Below, one piece after another: positions 61,634 through 64,000 of a stretch of 64,000 nucleotides of DNA. The notes beneath the pieces were generated by a model, which was given only the letters and a program-made list of their open reading frames with translations, was not told where the DNA came from and did not search any database. The stretch's first letter is position 1, and each line of letters begins with the position of its first letter. The translations under genes were made by a program, and so were the position numbers. The stretch is from Euclidia mi (taxonomy: Eukaryota; Arthropoda; Insecta; Lepidoptera; Erebidae), in the NCBI GenBank assembly GCA_944739405.2, contig OX123209.2, positions 9,865,217 to 9,929,216 on the forward strand. The letters run 5' to 3'.

Positions 61634-64000
61634 TTATTCTGGCGGAACTTTTTGTAATCCATTGACTTTAGAAGAAAAGAGATGTGTCCCAAAATTAGTG
61701 TGTATTTGTGTGTAATTGTGTATATATGAATAAAATTAGTGCATGCATAAACTTCGGAGAAATTCAAGTTTCCGCTACGCGAACGTTTGGCCATTAGCTA
61801 GTTTTCATATAAAGCGCTTACATAGAGAGCTGTAGATTTTTACATACGTTGTTTTGAATTTGTTTATATTTGTTTAAAAAACAGATTTAGAAAAAATCGT
61901 AGGGCTTAAAAGATATAAATATAAACGTAAAATACGCTTATTAGGTCTTAGTTCTTAAAGTATGCACTTTGGGGTCTAGATTTTCACGTTTATACAAACC
62001 TTGTAAGTGTCTGCAACATGTTGCCAAGTATCAATGATGTTCCGTTAGTAATTAAAGAGTTATAGGACAATTTACCATGAATAGATCACTGTTTACAAAG
62101 CAGTCAAATATCACGACGTTCTAAGGAATTGCATGGTAAAATGAATGCCAATAATTAGTTTATTCATTCAACTATTCACATGCAAAATTTCATGTCATTA
62201 AATTCAGTAATTAAAGAAAAACAATTATAATACTGACGAAGCATCGAAAACCTACATAACCCGACCAAGTGCGGATAGCTACAAAAAAGCGGCCGTGCAA
62301 TATATGTAGGTAACATCCCAAAATTTACAGTATAATACCGGTATTGAATTTGTATAGGTGATAACACAATTGTTGTTTCGATATAATTTATAGGTCATTT
62401 ACTTTTGTACACCTACTTTTTTAAATGTATTTGACCATAACAGAAAGTAGGTACTATTTACGTAGGTACTTTATTTATGTATGCGCTTGAGACTTGAGAT
62501 ATAATCTAGATATATTATTTAAGACAAATAAAATTCATACAGCTAATTTCTATTGAAGATTTCACGGATCAGGATTTTAACTATAGACCCCTTAGGGAAA
62601 TTAAATAATTACTACATGTAAGTAGTACTGTTTAGGTAAATATTTATCATATTGTAGCTTATTACACTATTTACCCAATGGACTAGGCATGCACGAGCGT
62701 TCCCCTTTGCAACTTTAGTAGATCAAACAAGCTAATAACTAAAAAAAAACTACTTCTTGAATCGATTTTTTTATTGATGTATACCGTTGTACTGGTAGTG
62801 ACTTATGTATGTGAGCGTGTTCCCCCGCATCCCACCAAAATATGCAGAATTATTTTGCTCGACGCGGTACGCTAGTCCTTTGGTTAAATAGTCTAAGTAT
62901 TGTAGTTATGAATTGATCAAAAATATTCTAGTGTCAAAAAATAGACAACGCGCTGCGCGCATCGAGCGACAGGCGGCTCCCCGCTTGAAACGGTACTTCC
63001 AACCCTGAAGAAAAGAGAGGGCAATATGTTTATTAAACCTATTTTAGTTAAAACACATTTAAGTCCATTGCTGTCGTTGCAAGCGTTAGTTAACGTTATT
63101 ATAATTACATAATTAAGTATTACATGTAATTAAAAATATTTTTGTACATGGATAGAGAAGTACTTGTTAATTGAAGATTTATTTTATCGTAGATAGTGGC
63201 GTTATTATTTAAAAAATATTTTCCATGCAAGAAATGCAATTGTTTTATTTTTTCCTAACGTTTGTGTACGCAACTGTACCATATTAATAAATACTATATT
63301 GGAAGGTTAAGAACGTTTCTTAGATATATGGCACGGCCGCTTTTTTGTAGCCATCCGAACTTGGTCGGGTTATGTAGGTTTTCGATGCTTCGTCGGTATT
63401 ATAATTGTTTTTCTTTAATTACTGAATTTAATGACATGAAATTTTGCATGTGAATTATAGTAGAATGAATAAACTAATTATTGGCATACATTTTACCATG
63501 CAATTCCTTTAGAACGTCGTGATATTTGACTGCTTTGTAAACAGTGATCTATTCATGGTAAATGGTCCTATAACTCTTTAATTACTAACGGAAGATCATT
63601 GATACTTGGCAACATGTTGCAGACACTTACAAGGTATGTATAAACGTGAAAATCTAGACCCCAAAGTGCATACTTTAAGAACTAAGACCTAATAAGCGTA
63701 TTTTACGTTTATATTTATATCTTTTAAGCCCTACGATTTTTTCTAAATCTGTTTTTTAAACAAATATAAACAAATTCAAAACAACGTATGTAAAAATCTA
63801 CAGCTCTCTATGTAAGCGCTTTATATGAAAACTAGCTAATGGCCAAACGTTCGCGTAGCGGAAACTTGAATTTCTCCGAAGTTTATGCATGCACTAATTT
63901 TATTCATACATACAAAATTACACACAAATACACACAAATTTTTGGACACATCTCTTTTCTTCTAAAGTCAATGGATTAAAAAAAGTTCCGCCAGGACAAC
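61634..64000. repeat. Foldback structure with arms of about 675 bp
   Basis: 61,634-62,308 and 63,320-64,000 are inverted copies, with only scattered differences by eye. The spacer of about 1.0 kb has no supportable gene. The right arm runs off the window, so the true end is unknown. The mirrored ORFs at 62,176 (minus) and 63,262 (plus) are by-products of the symmetry. Confidence 0.9.

Noticed and set aside
62176..63453. Two ORFs with almost the same C-terminal 40 residues
   Set aside because: They are mirror images produced by the inverted repeat; nothing suggests coding.
61634..64000. Maverick/Polinton terminal repeats
   Set aside because: Long inverted repeats fit, but the spacer is only about 1 kb with no polymerase, integrase or capsid gene.

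Overview
The window is about 64 kb of AT-rich nuclear DNA from an insect, almost certainly a moth or butterfly. The reasons are a two-domain C-type lectin of the immulectin kind with phase-1 introns, several tRNA-derived SINE families with A and B boxes, and a dense mix of RTE, RLE-type (R2/R4-like), Penelope, Ty3/gypsy, Tc1, hAT, piggyBac and Harbinger elements. I see one complete host gene. Nearly everything else is mobile DNA, much of it nested. There is no bacterial gene, CRISPR array or rRNA.

Layout. 1-12,700 is a recent tandem segmental duplication. The left copy (1-5454) starts before the window; the right copy is 5455-12,700. Each carries a decayed gene coding for a Mutator-like transposase domain followed by a YqaJ-type nuclease, then a gypsy integrase fragment, then the 3' end of an RLE retrotransposon. 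The copies differ by three clean insertions: a Tc1 element (left only), and a hAT derivative and a Penelope fragment (right only). 11,901-18,698 is an old gypsy element on the minus strand, split by a 3.6-kb RLE retrotransposon with a 10-bp target duplication. 18.7-35.7 kb is a patchwork of SINEs, MITEs, decayed LINEs, a palindromic piggyBac derivative and an element with 233-bp inverted repeats.

35,721-51,990 (minus strand) is a complete six-exon, 308-codon two-CRD lectin gene with signal peptide, poly(A) signal, TATA/initiator promoter and a palindromic NF-kB-type site. Its introns hold a recent full-length gypsy LTR retrotransposon (39,062-44,251), a two-gene Harbinger transposon (about 46.8-50.5 kb), a Penelope 3' end and a perfect 25-bp hairpin.

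52-64 kb: a LINE 3' end, a Harbinger-type MITE, a potentially intact RTE retrotransposon (1,020-codon ORF, 53,963-57,022), a Penelope GIY-YIG endonuclease remnant, a probable endogenous copy of a negative-strand RNA virus nucleoprotein gene with three in-frame stops (59,798-61,240), and a foldback structure with about 675-bp arms that runs off the window end.

The order of events can be partly read: gypsy insertion, RLE insertion into it, tandem duplication with a breakpoint inside the RLE element, then lineage-specific insertions into each copy. The same pattern could also come from two haplotypes joined in tandem by the assembler.
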